DNA of 64,000 nucleotides, taken from VAZQ01 sp963725185. GTDB lineage: Bacteria > Pseudomonadota > Alphaproteobacteria > Rhizobiales > Xanthobacteraceae. Both the position numbers and the translations under genes were made by a program. This document shows positions 17,295 to 27,471 of the stretch, piece after piece. Where the stretch lies: the NCBI GenBank assembly GCA_963725185.1, contig CAVRXO010000006.1, positions 868,001-932,000 of the forward strand, in the 5' to 3' direction. The first letter of the stretch is position 1, and the number at the start of each line of letters is the position of its first letter. The notes below the pieces were generated by a model, which had not been told where the DNA came from, ran no database searches, and worked only from the letters and a program-made list of their open reading frames with translations.

Positions 17295-19183
17295 TTATGG
17301 CAATGTCTCCAGCTCCGTAATCATGCCCTCGATCACGCTGAGGCCGCCCTGCCAGAAGGCCGGCTCGCGGGCGTCGAGGCCGAAGGGCGCAAGCAGCTCG
17401 GTGTGATGCTTGGTGCCGCCGGCCGCCAGCATGGCGAGATAGCGCTCCGCGAAGCCCTCGGCGGCGCGCTCGTAGACCGCGTAGAGCGAGTTCACCAGGC
17501 AATCCCCGAACGCATAGGCATAGACATAGAACGGCGAATGCACGAAGTGCGGAATGTAGCTCCAGAAGGTCTCGTAGCCGGGGCGTAGATCGATCGCCGG
17601 CCCCAGGCTCTCGGCCTGCACCTCCAGCCAGATCGCATTGAGCCGCTCGGCGGTCAGCTCGCCGGAGCGGCGCTCGCCATGAACCATGCGCTCGAACGTA
17701 TAGAACGCGATCTGGCGCACCACCGTGTTGATCATGTCCTCGACCTTGGCGGCCAGCATGGCCTTGCGCTGCTTCTTGTCGGTGGTGCCGGCGAGCAGCT
17801 TCCGGAAGGTCAGCATCTCGCCGAACACGCTCGCGGTCTCGGCCAGCGTCAACGGCGTCGGCGCCATCAGGGCGCCGTTGGGAGCCGCCAGCACCTGATG
17901 GACGCCGTGGCCGAGCTCGTGGGCGAGCGTCATCACGTCGCGCGGCTTGCCCTGGTAATTGAGCAGCACATAGGGATGCACCGACGGCACGGTCGGATGC
18001 GCGAAGGCGCCCGGCGCCTTGCCGGGCCGCACCGGCGCGTCGATCCAATTGTTGGCGAAGAAGCGTTCGGCGATGGTCGGCCATTTCGGGCGTGAACGCC
18101 CCATAGGCGGCGAGCACGGTCGCTTGCGCCTCGCCCCAGCCGATCGTGCGGGTCGCGACCTTGGGGAGCGGCGCGTTGCGATCCCAGTAGGGCAGACGCT
18201 TCTTGCCGAACCAGCGCGCCTTCAAGGCGTAATAGCGGTGCGACAGCCGCGGATAGGCGGCCCGCACGGCGGCAACCAGCGCGTCGACCACTTCGGGCTC
18301 GACCCGGTTGGAGAGATGGCGGGCATCCGCGACGTCCCCAAAGCCGCGCCAGCGGTCGGAAATCTCCTTGTCCTTGGCGAGCGTATTGGTGATCAGGCCG
18401 AACAGTCGCTGATGTGGCCTTGAAGGTCTTGGCCAGGGCATCCGCCGCCGCCTTGCGGTGTTTCGGATCGCGTCCTGCAGCAGATTGAGGGTCGGCTCGA
18501 TCGCCAGCAATTTCGGTCCGACCTTGAAGCGCAGACCGGCGATGGTTTCATCGAACAGCCGGCTCCAGGCCGAATTGGCGGTCACCGATTTCTCGTGAAA
18601 CAGTTGCTCGATCCGATCCTCCAGCTGGTAGGGCTTTTCCTTGCGGATGTCCTCGAGCCAGGGCCGGTAATGGGCAAGCTCCGGATCAGCCATGGCGGCC
18701 GCAAGCTTGCCGTCATCGAGCCGGTTGAGCTCGAGCGACGAAGAACAACAGATGCGTCGAAGCGGCGGTGATGCGGTCCTGCACGTCGGCGTAGAACTTG
18801 GCGCGCGCCGGATCGACCGTGTTGCCGGCATGGATCAGTCCCGCATAGGAGATGAGCCGGCCGATGAGATCATCGAGTGCCTCGTAGCGCCTGACCGCCT
18901 CGGTGAGCGGGCGCCCCGCCTGCGGGCCTTCGGCGAGCGCCGCAAGCTTGCCCTTGTAGGCCTCCTCGAATGCCAGGCTTTCGGCATCGGCGCGATCGAG
19001 ATCGCGCACGATGCGCGGGTCGTCGAGGCCGGCGTAGAGATCCGCGAGATTCCACTCCGGCAGCTTCGCGAGGCCGGAGGCACGGGATTTGGGTTTGACG
19101 GGCTTTTGGTTGACGGGCTTTTGGTTGACGGGCTTCTGGTTGGCGGATTTCGTGGCAGCGATGCGTTTGGCTTGTGCGGGCAT
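17295..19183 (-). pseudogene. pepF: M3 family oligoendopeptidase F (frameshifted in this sequence)
   Basis: Cytoplasmic zinc metallopeptidase that cuts short peptides. The N-terminal part (19183-18735) has LPEWNLADLYAGLDDPRIVR, the middle (FGLITNTLAKDKEISDRW, RYYALKARWFGKKRLPYWDR) is in another frame, and the last 260 residues carry PTVPSVHPYVLLNYQGKPRD and the catalytic LAHELGHGVHQ (HExxH). Shifts lie near 18735, 18470, 18418 and 18085. Total length of about 629 codons is normal, so indel errors are likely. The N-terminus holds three copies of NQKPV from a 15-bp tandem repeat. Start taken at ATG 19183; divergent from the sigma-54 regulator. Confidence 0.85.
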
Positions 19184-19332
19184 GGATTCGTTCGGGGTGC
19201 GAGGAACGGCGCCATGACGCGAGGCCATGGCCCGGATGAGGCAGAGGTGCGGCTTGCGCACATATGGGGCGCGCGCAGCCGCCGATCAATTCACGGATAT
19301 CGGCCCATCCTCGGGCGAGCGAGGCAGCCGAC

Positions 19333-19347
19333 TTAACACCGCCTTAA
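19333..19347. promoter_or_regulatory. CtrA-type box TTAA-N7-TTAA upstream of the sigma-54 regulator
   Basis: TTAACACCGCCTTAA: both TTAA half-sites are perfect with the exact 7-bp spacing of the CtrA consensus. It lies about 85 bp before the inferred start of the response regulator, between it and the divergent pepF. Such a match is rare by chance in DNA this rich in G+C. CtrA control is inferred. Confidence 0.55.
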
Positions 19348-19430
19348 GCGCGATCGGCGACAGTGCCCCGATTTGGCACAAGCCATCCGGGTGCGGGTCG
19401 CGTCATAGTCGCGTCATAGGCGAGGGTGTT

Positions 19431-20973
19431 TTGGGTGAGCGCGTTCTGATCGTCGACGACGACCCGGTGCAGCGCCGGCTGCTTGAGAACATGGTCAGCC
19501 GCTTCGGCTACGAGGCGCATCATGGCCGAAGGCGGCGACGCGGCGGTCGGCGCTCCTCAGGCCCCGACGGCCCGCCATCGACGCGTCGTGCTCGATCTGG
19601 TGATGCCTGATCTCGACGGCCTCGGCGTGCTCGCCAGGATGCGGGAGGCCGGGATCGCGGATGCCGGTGATCGTGCAGACCGCCCATGGCGGCATCGACA
19701 CCGTGGTCACGGCGATGCGGGCCGGCGCGGTCGATTTCGTGGTCAAGCCGGTCGGCGCCGAGCGGCTGCAGGTGTCGCTGCGCAATGCCCTGGCGGCGCA
19801 GCGCGCTGCGAAGGCGAGATCAGCCGCATCAAGCGCAGCCGCGCCGGCACCTTGACGTTCCGCGACATCATCACCCGCAGCGCCAGGATGCAGGCGGTGC
19901 TGCGCACCGCGGAGAAGACCGCCGACTTCGACCATTCCGGTGCTGATCGAGGGCGACTCCGGCGTCGGCAAGGAACTGATCGCGCGCGCGATCCACGGCT
20001 CGGGCGAGCGGCGCAGCCAAGCCCTTCGTGGCGGTCAATTGCGGCGCGCATCCCGGACAATCTCGTGGAATCGATTCTGTTCGGACACGAAAAGGGCGCC
20101 TTCACGGGCGCCACCGAGCGTCACACCGGCAAGTTCGTCGAGGCCGCCGGCGGCACGCTGTTCCTCGACGAGGTCGGCGAGCTGCCGCCCGCCGCCCAGG
20201 TCAAGCTGTTGCGCGCCGATCCAGGAAGGCGAGGTCGAGCCGGTCGGCGCCCGCAAGCCCATCAAGGTCGATGCGCGGATCATCTCCGCCACCAACCGCG
20301 ATCTCATCGCCGACGTGACCGCCGGCCGCTTTCGCGAGGATCTGTTCTACCGGCTCCATGTCTTTCCCATCACGGTGCCGCCGCTGCCGAGCGGCATCGA
20401 GGACATCGCCGGAACTGGCGCGCCATTTCCTGCCGCGGTTCGCGGCCGAGGAAGGCAAGCGCATCCGGGCGATCACCGGCGAGGCGCTGGCGCTGCTGGC
20501 CGCCTATCGCTGGCCCGGCAATGTGCGCCAGCTCGAAAACGCCGTGTTCCGCGCGGTCGTGCTGGCCGAGACCGACGAGGTCGGGATCAATGAATTCCCG
20601 CAGATTGCAACCCAGCTCGCACGCAATCCCGCAGGCGACGCCGCGGACGACAAGATCTCGCCGCCCGCGCTGCCTTTCGAGGACGCCCTGATCTTTGCCG
20701 AGCCTCATCCGGGACTGGGCGGCTCGATCGCGCCCGGCGGCGTGCCTGCCGCCGTCCTCCCGCTCATCGACCCGACCGGGGAAGTGCGGCCCGCTCGATG
20801 AGGTGGAAGCCGAGGTGATTCGCTTTGCCGTCGCCCACTATCGGGGCCAGATGTCGGAGGTCGCGCGCCGGCTACGGATCGGCCGCTCCACCCTCTATCG
20901 CAAGCTCGACCTGCTCGGATTCGACACCGATACCCCGGAGGCCGACAACCAAAGCGCCGCCAAGGCGTTGTAA
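19431..20973 (+). pseudogene. Sigma-54-dependent Fis-family response regulator (frameshifted in this sequence)
   Basis: NtrC-type activator with three domains readable across about nine frame changes. Receiver: ERVLIVDDDPVQRRLLENMV, VVLDLVMPDLDGLGVL, VKPVGAERLQ. AAA+ sigma-54 domain: IEGDSGVGKELIARAIHGSG (Walker A), HEKGAFTGATERHTG with the GAFTGA loop that touches sigma-54, FLDEVGELPPAAQVKLLR (Walker B), RIISATNRDLIADV, YRWPGNVRQLENAVFRAV. Fis helix-turn-helix: AEVIRFAVAHYRGQMSEVAR, IGRSTLYRKLDLLG. Shifts near 19525, 19660, 19815, 19940, 20015, 20045, 20220, 20420 and 20790. Total length (about 514 codons) is normal. The TTG start at 19431 follows GAGGG. A CtrA-type box lies upstream; target genes are unknown. 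Confidence 0.8.
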
Positions 20974-21133
20974 CTGGGTTACAGGCCCCGAAAATCGGCC
21001 ACGATCATGTAAATAGTATCAGCGTGCTGTTGCGTCCGCGGGCGAATTGGAGTCATTTCGGGGCCTTGTGCGCGGGTGGATGATAACGACGGAACCTCGC
21101 TCAGGGATGGTTCCGCAACCGGGAGTATCTATA

Positions 21134-23205
21134 ATGCGCGGCCTTCGTTATGACCGCATCTTGGCCGGAACCGCGGTAGCCCTTGTTTTGGCTGCCGTAA
21201 CGCCTGCCGATGCGGCGCCCTCCAAAAACACTGGCCACAAGCCCGCCAAGATCACCACCGCGGCGCCCGCTGCAGCTCCGACCGAAGCCGCAAGGCCCGC
21301 ACCGGCTCCAGCCGCGGCTGCCGATGTTGCCGGCGATCCGGTGCAGACGGAAACCATCCCGGCGACGACCGCCACCCCGGCTGCCGCGCCAGCAGCCGCA
21401 GCGACTGCGGCACCGGCCCCCGCGGCTACTGCGACCGCCCCGGCCCCGGCCGCTACGGCTTCAGCCCCGGCCGCCGCTCCCGCCGCGGCGGCGCCGGTGG
21501 CCGCGAGCGAGACGGTTGCGCCCGACCCGCTGGCCTCGCTCGATCCGGCCGACCGGCCGATCGCCGAGAAGATTCGCGACTTGCTGGCCGCCAAGACCGA
21601 CAAGATCTTCGCCAACAAGAAAGAGCACGCCGCCGTCGAGACGTTCTACCAGAACCGCAATCTGGCGCCCTGTGGCTCGAAAAGGGAATCGAGAACGATC
21701 GCGCCAAAGCCGCCATCGCGCGCATCCGGGCCGCCGATTCCGACGGCCTCGACGCGAGCGACTACAAGATCCCCGATTTCGCCGCGGCGTCCGGACCGGA
21801 CGCCTTGGCGGAGGCCGAGCTGAAATTCACCGAGACCCTGCTCACCTATGCGCGCCACGTGCAGGCCGGCCGCTTCAGCTACGCCGAGGTCAGCAAGAAT
21901 ATCGAGCTGCCGCAGCAGACGCCCGACACCGCCGAGGTGCTCACCAAGCTCGCCGATGCTCAGGATGCCGGCAAGGCGCTCGATGAATTCAGCCCGCCGC
22001 AGAAGGGCTACCAGGCCCTCAAGGCGAAGCTGGCGGAGCTGCGCAACAAGTCCGGCGCCGGCGCCGGCAACGAGATCCCCGACGGTCCCGAGCTCAAGCT
22101 CCTCAAGGTCCCGATGGAGGACGCGCGCGTGCCGCAATTGCGCGAGCACCTCGGCCTCAAGGGCGACGCCGCCGACCAGCATTACGACGCCAAGCTCGCC
22201 GACGCGGTCAAGAGGTATCAGCGCAGCAACGAGCTCAAGGTCACCGGCGCGCTCGATGCGCAGACCATCCGGGAACTCAACGGCCCGCCGCGCGACAAGA
22301 AGATCGACACCATCATCGTCAACATGGAGCGCTGGCGCTGGATACCGCGCGACCTCGGCAAGACCTACGTGATGGTCAACCTGCCGGACTTCTCGCTGCG
22401 GCTGATCCACAACGGCTCCCTGCTCTGGACCACGCGGATCGTGATCGGCAAGCCCGCCATGCCGACGCCGCTGCTGCTCGAGACCATGAAATACATCACG
22501 GTCAATCCGACCTGGAACGTGCCGCAATCCATCATACAGAACGAATACCTGCCGGCTTACCGGGAGGATCCCACCGTGATCGAGCGCAGCGGGCTCAAGA
22601 TGGAGACCGAGCGCGACGGCACCATCCGCATCTGGCAGCCGCCTGGCGACGGCAACGCGCTCGGACGCTTGCGCTTCAACTTCCCGAACCGGTTCGACGT
22701 CTACCAGCACGACACGCCGGACAAATACCTGTTCAAGGAAGATCGCCGCGCCTTCAGCCATGGTTGCATGCGGGTTCAGGATCCGGTCAAATACGCGCAG
22801 CTCCTGCTGTCCATCGAGCGGCCGAACGACGGCTACACGGAAGAGCGGATCAAGCGGATGTTCGGCCCCAGCGAGCAGGACATCACGTTCCCGGCGCCGA
22901 TCCCGGTCAACCTGACCTACCAGACGGCCTTTGTGGACGACGACGGGCAGTTGCAGATGCGCTCCGATGTCTACGGCCTGGACAGCCGGATGCTGGCGAT
23001 GGTCAAGAGCGAGCGCGGGATGATCGATGTCGCCACCAAGGAACGCGACCGCGACGCCGCCACCAGCGCCACCGCGAGCGCACGGCGGCCCGTCAGGCAG
23101 CAGCAGCAGGCGCAGCAGCCACAGCAGAGCGGCGGGTTCTTCCAGGCCCTGTTCGGCAACGGCCCGCCGCCGCCGGTGGGTCGTCCTCCGAGCCGGATCC
23201 GCTGA
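21134..23205 (+). CDS. Murein L,D-transpeptidase (YcbB/LdtD-like), one frameshift
   Basis: Periplasmic enzyme that makes 3-3 cross-links in peptidoglycan. Signal peptide at residues 1-25 (ILAGTAVALVLAAVTPADA), then about 110 residues of Ala/Pro-rich linker, a scaffold region, a peptidoglycan-binding segment (YDAKLADAVKRYQRSNELKV) and the YkuD catalytic domain with HGCMRVQDP (catalytic Cys and His). The tail is Gln/Pro-rich. One base is missing in a C run at about 21670 (APLWLEKGIE region), after which the frame is open to 23205; the span is one base short of 691 codons. The ATG at 21134 follows GGGAG. It lies between the sigma-54 regulator and the DUF882 gene, forming an envelope cluster. Confidence 0.85.
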
Positions 23206-23343
23206 TCCCTGCCAAGGCTTCAACAAACCCTCTCGAAACCGACAGGGTTTGTTATCCACTCCGAAATGGTTTTGGCCGCGAGGGCCACTTTTTGCCATAG
23301 TCGCTGGCTAGCGTCTCGTCCATCGGGGGGGACGGGGCGCGCA

Positions 23344-23383
23344 GTAAGACTGCATTAACCCTTCCCCATTAAGACTGCGTTAA
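23344..23383. promoter_or_regulatory. Tandem CtrA-type boxes upstream of the DUF882 gene
   Basis: Two copies of a TTAA-N7-TTAA motif start 25 bp apart: GTAAGACTGCATTAAC (23344-23359, seven of eight core bases, full TTAAC 3' half) and TTAAGACTGCGTTAA (23369-23383, perfect core). The two sites share the core TAAGACTGC. They lie about 65-105 bp before the DUF882 start, a typical activator position. CtrA control is inferred from the motif alone. Confidence 0.6.
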
Positions 23384-23448
23384 GCCTGTTCGCCGTGGCC
23401 GTTCGCCGCGCGTGAGAGGTTTTGTCTAACGGGAAGGCGAGATCGCTC

Positions 23449-25104
23449 GTGCCGATCAACGTCGCGCGCAAGGTCTATTTGCGATCGATGCTGCCATCAA
23501 TTCTGTCATCGATGCTGTCATCGATTCCGGCGCGCACCAGCTATTGCGCGGGCTTTGCCGCCTTGCTGCTCGGATTTGGCTGCAACAGCCTGCAAAACGC
23601 GACCGCCGAAGGCGATACCCGGACCATCAGCCTTCATCACATGCATACCGGGGAAGACCTCACCATCACCTACAAGGTGGATGGCCGCTACGATGAAGAG
23701 GCGCTGAAGAAAATCGATTATGAGCTGCGCGACTGGCGCCGGGACGAGACCATCCATATGGATCCGCGTCTCATCGACCTGGTCTGGGAGGTGCATCGCG
23801 ATGTCGGTTCGACCGAGCCGATCTCGGTGGTGTGCGGCTACCGTTCGCCCGAGACCAATGCCATGCTGCGCCAGCGCTCCAGCGGCGTCGCGAAATTCAG
23901 CCAGCACACGCTCGGCAAGGCGATGGACTTCTACATCCCGGGCGTGCCGCTCGAGCAGCTGCGCGCCGTCGGCCTCTACCTGCAGCGCGGCGGCGTCGGC
24001 TTCTACCCGACCTCCGGCTCGCCCTTCGTTCATCTCGACACCGGCAATGTCCGTCACTGGCCCGCCATCGCAACCGAGCAGATGCCGCGCCTGATGGCCG
24101 AGGGAGAGAACCTGCACAACGCCGCGGGAACAACCGAGGTCGCCGGCAACCATCGGGCGCCTGCGGTCCTGGCCAAGCTCGGCGGCAGCCGAACGGCACC
24201 GGAGCGCGAATCGATCCCGGTGGCCGCAGCGCGGCCGGAAACGGCCCGCCCGGCCCCGGTCATCAACCTCGCCCAGGCCGAGCGGCCGAGCGTGGTGCCG
24301 CTGCCGCAATCCAAGCCGCGAGTTCAGGCCGCGACCTACGAGGTTGCCTCAGCCGAGTCCCGGCCGGTGCTGCTGCGGCCCGCGCAGGGCGCGAGCCTGG
24401 TCACCCGTCCCTCGCCCTCCGCCAACGAAATCATCAATCAGCGTGACTATTGGCAGAGCATGCAGGCCGCCGAGACGGTCAGTCCACCGCCGGCCAATGA
24501 TGTCCCGCGCCCGCCGGCGCCAATCCCGACCCCGACCGTGCTGGCGTCGGCTGATCCGGAGGCGACCGCAAGCGTTGGATTGGGCCTTGGTTCCAATTCC
24601 GGATCAAGTCTGGCGCCCTGGCCGCTGCCTGAGCGCAGCGAGCGCACCGCCAGTGCGCTTTCCTATGCGGATCCAAGCGCCCCCGTCGTCTCGCAGCTTC
24701 GCCCGGCGCCGATGGGAACCGGCATGGCCCGCCCCGCGGCGCCGCCCGACACCACGGTCGCGCTCAAGCGCATCGGCGACCGGCCTTCAGTGATCTCCAA
24801 TCCGCCGGCGCCAGCCGCCGCTCCGATGGGCTCCGGCGCCGTCAAGATCGGCGATCGAGTGAACGAGCCGTGGCTGCGCGCCTTGATCGTGAGCCCGAGC
24901 GCCCGCGACTTCATGAGCGCGTCGACCTTCGGGTCGCCCGACTATCGTGGCTTCGCTCCGCTCCTGCGCAAGCCGACCACGACCGTCATGATGACGTTCT
25001 CCAACGATCCGCAACTCGGCATGACGGCGCGGAAATTCAGCGGCACGGCGGTGGTGTTCGTCTCGACCGTGACGTTCGGCACCCGCACGGCCTCATTGCG
25101 CTAG
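23449..25104 (+). CDS. DUF882 M15-like murein endopeptidase family protein
   Basis: About 551 residues. An N-terminal membrane/signal segment (YCAGFAALLLGFGCNS) leads to a DUF882/peptidase M15-like domain (about 60-220) with SQHTLGKAMDFYIPG and SPFVHLDTGNVRHWP, giving the H-x6-D and H zinc ligands of D-Ala-D-Ala-type metallopeptidases. The remaining 300 residues are Pro/Ala/Ser-rich low-complexity linker with a short conserved C-terminal patch. It probably trims peptidoglycan in the periplasm next to the L,D-transpeptidase. I prefer GTG at 23449; an in-frame TTG at 23422 has a ribosome site that is too close. Tandem CtrA-type boxes precede it. Confidence 0.8.
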   Translation: MPINVARKVYLRSMLPSILSSMLSSIPARTSYCAGFAALLLGFGCNSLQNATAEGDTRTISLHHMHTGEDLTITYKVDGRYDEEALKKIDYELRDWRRDETIHMDPRLIDLVWEVHRDVGSTEPISVVCGYRSPETNAMLRQRSSGVAKFSQHTLGKAMDFYIPGVPLEQLRAVGLYLQRGGVGFYPTSGSPFVHLDTGNVRHWPAIATEQMPRLMAEGENLHNAAGTTEVAGNHRAPAVLAKLGGSRTAPERESIPVAAARPETARPAPVINLAQAERPSVVPLPQSKPRVQAATYEVASAESRPVLLRPAQGASLVTRPSPSANEIINQRDYWQSMQAAETVSPPPANDVPRPPAPIPTPTVLASADPEATASVGLGLGSNSGSSLAPWPLPERSERTASALSYADPSAPVVSQLRPAPMGTGMARPAAPPDTTVALKRIGDRPSVISNPPAPAAAPMGSGAVKIGDRVNEPWLRALIVSPSARDFMSASTFGSPDYRGFAPLLRKPTTTVMMTFSNDPQLGMTARKFSGTAVVFVSTVTFGTRTASLR

Positions 25105-25122
25105 ACGATATAAGCCTAAAGC

Positions 25123-25404
25123 CTAAGCCAGCATGCCGAGCGCGTGCATATAGGTTTCCAGGATCGCCTCGTGCTCCTTGCGCTCATCGGCATCCTGCTT
25201 GCGCAGCCGCACGATCGTGCGTAGCGCCTTCACGTCGAAGCCGGTTCCCTTCGCCTCCGCATAGACATCGCGGATGTCGTCGGCGATCGCCTTCTTCTCC
25301 TCCTCGAGCCGCTCGATGCGTTCCACGAAGGCTTTCAGATGATCCTTGGCGAAGCGGGTCGCGGGCTCTTCTTCTTTGGTAGCGGTAGCGGCGGCTGTGG
25401 CCAT
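25123..25404 (-). CDS. gapR: GapR family nucleoid protein (DUF2312)
   Basis: 93-residue DNA-binding protein. The core FAKDHLKAFVERIERLEEEK, IADDIRDVYAEAKGTGFDVK and LRTIVRLRKQDADERKEHEA is the DUF2312/GapR signature: a long N-terminal coiled coil and C-terminal helices that form a ring around overtwisted DNA. In Caulobacter, GapR works with topoisomerases ahead of replication forks and is essential for normal cell cycling. Start ATG at 25404 with GAGGAG. Convergent with the DUF882 gene, 18 bp apart. Confidence 0.92.
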   Translation of the reverse strand: MATAAATATKEEEPATRFAKDHLKAFVERIERLEEEKKAIADDIRDVYAEAKGTGFDVKALRTIVRLRKQDADERKEHEAILETYMHALGMLA

Positions 25405-25502
25405 CGATGACTCCTCGGTTGAGGGCGGAGGTTCGAAATCCGCGGGCCGCGGGTCAAGGCCGATGGCGAGTCATTCCACAGAACTGCAAGGCGGTGTGGA
25501 GA

Positions 25503-25805
25503 TCAGTGCTTTTGGCTGGACTTTGCGAATGCGGCAAGCTGTGCCTGGGAAGCGTCGTTCTGGTATTTCGCTTTCCATTCGTCGAACGGCATGCCGTAGA
25601 TCGCCTCCCGGCTCTGCTCGTTGGTCATCGGCACGCCGTTTTGGTCGGCGGCCTCCTTCATCCAGTTGGAGAGGCAGTTGCGGCAGAAGCCGGCCAAATT
25701 CATCAAGTCGATGTTCTGCACGTCCGTGCGCGAGCGCAAATGCTCGAGCAGCCGGCGGAACGCGGCTGCTTCAAGCTCGGTGCGGGTCTTCTCGTCAATC
25801 GCCAT
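25503..25805 (-). CDS. DUF1244 family protein
   Basis: 100-residue protein matching DUF1244: FRRLLEHLRSRTDVQNIDLM, AGFCRNCLSNW (C-x2-C) and YGMPFDEWKAKYQ. The two cysteines and the all-helical layout are constant in this small proteobacterial family, whose function is unknown; metal or redox binding by the C-x2-C is a guess. Start at ATG 25805 with AAAGGG upstream; the frame is open further but without conserved features. It is 98 bp upstream of gapR on the same strand. Confidence 0.85.
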   Translation of the reverse strand: MAIDEKTRTELEAAAFRRLLEHLRSRTDVQNIDLMNLAGFCRNCLSNWMKEAADQNGVPMTNEQSREAIYGMPFDEWKAKYQNDASQAQLAAFAKSSQKH

Positions 25806-26023
25806 GACCGCAACCCTTTCGTTGTTGCAACAATCCGGATTGGAGCGGGATCTTGGGCGCCCCGTTCGTGTTACATAAGCGCGAAATTGCTGGTTTTCCA
25901 GCGCGCCTCCGCAGCCGCGAGCCGCAACCGCGGAAGATGGTGCGGGACCGGCGAATACGACCGCTGGACGGCGGCCATGGTTACGCGAATCATGCTGAGG
26001 CAGGACGAACAGGAGACCGGCCT

Positions 26024-27321
26024 TTGCAAGCATCCGCGCGCGCGTTTCTGCTCGACCTGTTCGGTGCGGCGGTCGCGGCCGCGCATCCAGACCATTGCCT
26101 GGTTCCGCATCTGCCGGCGCCGCCAGCAGCAGGGCGACTGCTGATTCTTGCCGCCGGCAAGGCGGCCGGTGCGATGGCCGAGGTCGCCGAGCGCCACTAT
26201 GTCGACGATTGCGGCTTGGCGGCGGCCCGAATCGGCGGTCTTGCGGTCACGCGCCACGGCTATGGGCGTCCGACCCGGTTCGTGCGCGCTGATCGAGGCC
26301 GGCCATCCGGTCCCCGATGCGGCCGGGCTTGCGGCGACATCGGAGACGCTTGCGCTGGCCGACGCGCGCCGGTGCCCGCCGATCTGGTGCTCGTGCTCAT
26401 CTCCGGCGGCGCATCCGCCAATTGGATCGCGCCCGCAGCGGGCCTCACGCTTGGCGAAAAGCAAGCCGTCACGCGCGCGCTGCTCGCGTCCGGCGCGTCG
26501 ATCTCCGAGATCAATACGGTGCGCAAGCATCTGTCGCGCATCAAGGGCGGGCGGCTGGCCGAGCACGCCGCGCCGGCGCGGCTGGTCGCGGTCGGCATTT
26601 CGGACGTGCCTGGCGACGATCCGGCGGTGATCGGCTCCGGCCCGACCGTAGCCGGACCCGACCACGCTCGCGGACGCGCGCGCGATCGTGGCGCGCCATC
26701 GTCTGGTCGCCTCCGATGCGCGTGACGCGCGCCCTTGGCGACCCGGCGAACGAAACCCCCAAGCCCGGCCAAGCGGTCTTTGCCAAAACGTCGTTTGCGC
26801 TGGCGACCCGGCCGGCGGACGTGTTTCGGCACGCGGAGATGCTGGTCCGCAAGGCCGGCTACGACTGCGTGCTCTTGGGCACGCAGATCGAGGGCGAGGC
26901 GCGTGAGGTCGCGGCCGAGCATGCGCGGCTGGCGTGCGAGCTCAAGGCGCAAGGTCGCCGCGCCGTCATCCTGTCGGGCGGCGAGCTGACCGTCACGCTG
27001 CGGGGCGGCGGCCGGGGCGGTCCCAATCAGGAATATGCGCTGGCGCTGGCCATCGCGCTCGCCGGCACGGCCGGGGTGGCGGCGCTGGCAGGCGACACCG
27101 ACGGCACCGATGGGGGCAGCGGACAGCCCGACGATCCGGCCGGCGCCCTCATCGATGCCGGCACGCTCGTGCGGGCGCGTGCGCTCGGCCTCGATCCGGC
27201 CGACTTTCTCAATGACAACAATTCGACCGAATTCTTTGCCAAGCTCGAAGACCTGCTCAAGCCGGGGCCGACCTTCACCAACGTCAATGATTTCAGGGCG
27301 ATCGTCGTTGACAGCCCGTAG
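26024..27321 (+). pseudogene. Glycerate 2-kinase, MOFRL family (frameshifted in this sequence)
   Basis: Phosphorylates D-glycerate to 2-phosphoglycerate, feeding lower glycolysis. The frame starts at TTG 26024 (AGGAGACCGGCC upstream) with ARAFLLDLFGAAVAAAHP, ILAAGKAAGAMAEVAERHY, then shifts near 26287 (EAGHPVPDAAG), near 26370 back to VLVLISGGASANWIAP and TVRKHLSRIKGGRLAEHAAP, and near 26668 to the C-terminal MOFRL domain with ILSGGELTVTLRGGGRGGPN and LAGDTDGTDGG. Total length of about 432 codons is normal. The next genes are DUF1036 and pyruvate kinase, consistent with a metabolic link to the phosphoenolpyruvate node. Confidence 0.85.
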
Positions 27322-27471
27322 GGCTTCACGCGATATCCGGCCGCGGCGGGGGACGATGCGATGTGGGCACGATGACACGTCAACCGGGAAGGACGGGAAT
27401 TCGCGGTTGCCTGTTGGGGTTCGTCGGGCGCAAAGACGTTCATCGCCGGCCTCCTGCTCGCCCTGGCCTTT

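Noticed and set aside
19090..19150. 15-bp tandem repeat as a regulatory element
   Set aside because: It is in frame inside pepF and encodes NQKPV repeats in a disordered N-terminal extension.
21646..23298. 550-codon minus-strand frame
   Set aside because: Antisense shadow of the L,D-transpeptidase, which has the SHGCMRV active site.
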